Positions 62,449-64,000 of a stretch of 64,000 bases of DNA are shown here, piece after piece. The translations under genes were made by a program, and so were the position numbers. The number at the start of each line of letters is the position of its first letter. Position 1 is the stretch's first letter. The notes below the pieces were generated by a model. It did no database searches, was not told the DNA's origin, and saw nothing but the letters and a program-made list of their open reading frames with translations. This DNA comes from CAVPMN01 sp963706425 (lineage in GTDB: Bacteria; Actinomycetota; Acidimicrobiia; Acidimicrobiales; Acidimicrobilacustridaceae). The stretch is from contig CAVPMN010000020.1 of NCBI GenBank assembly GCA_963706425.1, forward strand, positions 1,674,001-1,738,000, written 5' to 3'.

Positions 62449-64000
62449 TTCGAGAAACCGCCGGTCGTGCGACACCACGATGAGCGTGCCGTCGTAGCCG
62501 GCCAACGCCTGCTCGAGCTGCTCGATGGCCTCGATGTCGAGATGGTTGGTGGGCTCGTCGAGCACCAGGCAGTTGACGCCTTCGGCCATCAGCACCGCCA
62601 GCACCGCCCGGCTGCGCTCACCGGGTGACAGCTCCGAGCCGGTGCGGGCGACGTGGTCGGCACCGAGGCCGAACTTGGCCAGCAACGAGCGGGTCTCGCT
62701 GCGCGACAGGCCCGTGCGCTCCTGCACCACGGTGGCGACCGATCGATCGCCGTCGAATGCGGTGCGGGCCTGGTCCATCTCGCCGACGACCACGCCCGGC
62801 CCCAGACGACGGGTGCCCGCCGAGAGCGGCACGCTCCCCAGCAACGCTCCGAGCAACGTGCTCTTGCCGCTGCCGTTGGGGCCCACCACCGCCACACGGT
62901 CACGCCAGTTGATCTCGAGATCGAGGGGGCCGAGCGTGAACGCGCCGCGCTCCACGACGGCGTCGTCGAGCCGGGCGACCACATCTCCGCTGCGCTCGGT
63001 CGCCGCCAGCGACAGGTCGAGCTGCCACCCTTCCCACGGCTTGTCGACCACCTCGAGTCGCTCGAGGCGGCGCTCGGTGGTGCGTGCCTTCGACGCCTGC
63101 TTCTCGCTGCGCGCGATCTTGGCCCGGCGCACGTTCTTGTCGGGCTCGCCCGATGTCTTGGCCTTGCGCACCCCCTTGTCCGCCCACGAGTCCTGGGTGC
63201 GCTGGCGTTCGCGCAACCGGTCGCGCTCGGCCACATAGGTGCGATGCGCGTCGTACTGCTGGGCGCGCGACAGCTCGCGAGCGGCGACGTAGTCGGTCCA
63301 GTTCCCGGCGAACTCGCGCAACGTGTGGCTGTGCCCGTCGAGCTCGGCGATGCGGTCGACCGTGCGGTCGAGGAAGACCCGATCGTGCGAGACGATCACC
63401 ATGGCGCCGCCATAGGCAGCAACGAACGCCTCGAGTCGGTCGAGCCCGGCGAAGTCGAGGTTGTTGGTGGGCTCGTCGAGCAACAGCACGTCGAACCGAG
63501 ACAGCAACACCGCAGCCAGCGCGGCGCGTGCGAACTCGCCGCCGGACAGGGTCTCCATCGACTGGTCGAACCGGCCGGCCGGCAGACCGACCTCGTCGCA
63601 CACCGCCCCAGCGCGTGAGGCCAGGTCGTCGCCGCCGAGCGCCAGGAAGTGCTCGAGGGCCTCGGCGTGGGCCTCGATGGTGCTGGCCTCGCCCGTGATC
63701 TGCTCGGCCCGCGCGTCGAGCTCGGCGGTCGCCGCGGCCACGCCGGTGCGCCGCTCCAAGTAGGCCCACAACGTCTCCCCGGGCCGGGCGTCGACCTCCT
63801 GGGGGAGGTAGCCGACGGTGAGCGCGACCGGTGCTCGCACGACGTCACCGCCGTCGGCCGGTCGGTCGAGCCCGGCGAGCATCCGCAGCAGCGTCGACTT
63901 GCCCGCGCCGTTGGGTCCGACCACCCCGACCCGATCGGTGCCGTCGACGCTCAGATCGACCCTGTCGAGCACGACCTGGCCACCGAAGCTGTGCGACAGC
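62416..64000 (-). CDS. ABC-F family ATPase (partial, N-terminus outside the window)
   Basis: The frame is open to the window edge, giving 528 visible residues. Two ATPase modules are present. The first has Walker A GPNGAGKSTLL, the signature LSGGEFARAALA and VLLLDEPTNNLDF. The second has GPNGSGKSTLL, LSPGERSRAVLAVL and CLVLDEPTNHLD. The linker between them (about residues 245-320, rich in Arg, Lys and Gln) is the P-site tRNA interaction motif region of ABC-F proteins, which act on the ribosome. There are no membrane segments. The subgroup (translation factor or antibiotic protection) cannot be assigned. It overlaps the convergent lnt gene by 33 bp. Confidence 0.9.
   Translation of the reverse strand, partial: LSHSFGGQVVLDRVDLSVDGTDRVGVVGPNGAGKSTLLRMLAGLDRPADGGDVVRAPVALTVGYLPQEVDARPGETLWAYLERRTGVAAATAELDARAEQITGEASTIEAHAEALEHFLALGGDDLASRAGAVCDEVGLPAGRFDQSMETLSGGEFARAALAAVLLSRFDVLLLDEPTNNLDFAGLDRLEAFVAAYGGAMVIVSHDRVFLDRTVDRIAELDGHSHTLREFAGNWTDYVAARELSRAQQYDAHRTYVAERDRLRERQRTQDSWADKGVRKAKTSGEPDKNVRRAKIARSEKQASKARTTERRLERLEVVDKPWEGWQLDLSLAATERSGDVVARLDDAVVERGAFTLGPLDLEINWRDRVAVVGPNGSGKSTLLGALLGSVPLSAGTRRLGPGVVVGEMDQARTAFDGDRSVATVVQERTGLSRSETRSLLAKFGLGADHVARTGSELSPGERSRAVLAVLMAEGVNCLVLDEPTNHLDIEAIEQLEQALAGYDGTLIVVSHDRRFLESLALTREVAL

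Noticed and set aside
1..64000. tRNA, rRNA, insertion sequence or prophage genes
   Set aside because: No tRNA-like cloverleaf signatures, rRNA stretches, transposase motifs or phage genes were found while reading both strands. This was by eye, so a single tRNA could be missed.

Overview
The window is about 72% GC, densely coded, and rich in GTG starts and 4-bp GTGA gene overlaps. It carries a WhiB factor, an actinobacterial HelD-type helicase, an Lhr/Nei2 pair, a class E-like sortase, a MenJ-like reductase and menaquinol-type bc genes. This points to an aerobic actinobacterium, most plausibly the Acidimicrobiia (Ilumatobacter and relatives). No rRNA, tRNA, CRISPR array or transposase was seen.

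Layout. 1-5.4 kb (minus): a seven-gene operon for a cytochrome b6f-like menaquinol:cytochrome c oxidoreductase (split cytochrome b, Rieske protein, diheme cytochrome c). It also encodes a 2x[4Fe-4S] ferredoxin and two unrecognised membrane proteins. 5.8-8 kb (plus): a divergent membrane cytochrome c and a MenJ-like menaquinone reductase. 8-13.9 kb (minus): the early tetrapyrrole genes cobA-hemD, HAD, hemB and hemL, then zwf. 13.9-15.7 kb: TetR, a fasciclin lipoprotein and WhiB. 15.6-19.8 kb (minus): photolyase, a degenerate glutamate-dehydrogenase-like protein, and CrtO-like and CrtQ-like carotenoid glycolipid enzymes. 19.8-23.4 kb (plus): pyrophosphatase, L-2-hydroxyglutarate oxidase, an XRE regulator, a small amphipathic protein and peroxiredoxin. 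23.4-27 kb: a large cyclase/AAA/TPR regulator. 27-30 kb: a PPOX protein, a LuxR-type regulator, a ketosteroid-isomerase-like protein and NDH-2. 30-35.5 kb: nei2 and lhr. 35.5-42.8 kb: a DtxR-family regulator and Fe(III) ABC transporter genes (fbpA, fbpB, and fbpC on the other strand). These are interrupted by a 2-kb decayed island that holds remains of a neocarzinostatin-like secreted protein. 42.8-51.2 kb: an ArsR-SRPBCC fusion, a HelD-like helicase, a CstB-like persulfide dioxygenase, the zinc transporter znuABC and a DUF4397 protein. 51.3-54.7 kb (plus): the late heme genes hemE, hemH (cpfC) and hemY (cgoX). 54.8-64 kb: an NlpC/P60 hydrolase, an esterase, Sco, CtaG, an atypical metal-binding-protein homologue, sortase, SDR, an Lnt homologue and an ABC-F ATPase.

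Theme. Most of the window serves respiration and its cofactors: menaquinol oxidation, menaquinone tailoring, NADH entry through NDH-2, heme synthesis, cytochrome oxidase assembly, and iron and zinc supply. Three sequence-visible operators fit this: an IdeR/DtxR-like box before fbpA, a Zur-like dyad before znuA, and a CsoR/CstR-like dyad before the persulfide dioxygenase.

Quality caveat. At least twenty conserved genes contain one or more single-base frameshifts although their protein sequence continues intact in the next frame. The pattern is densest at 49-56 kb. It looks like consensus sequencing error rather than mass pseudogenisation, so these are annotated as full genes with the shift noted. 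Only the 39.3-40.2 kb locus looks truly decayed.
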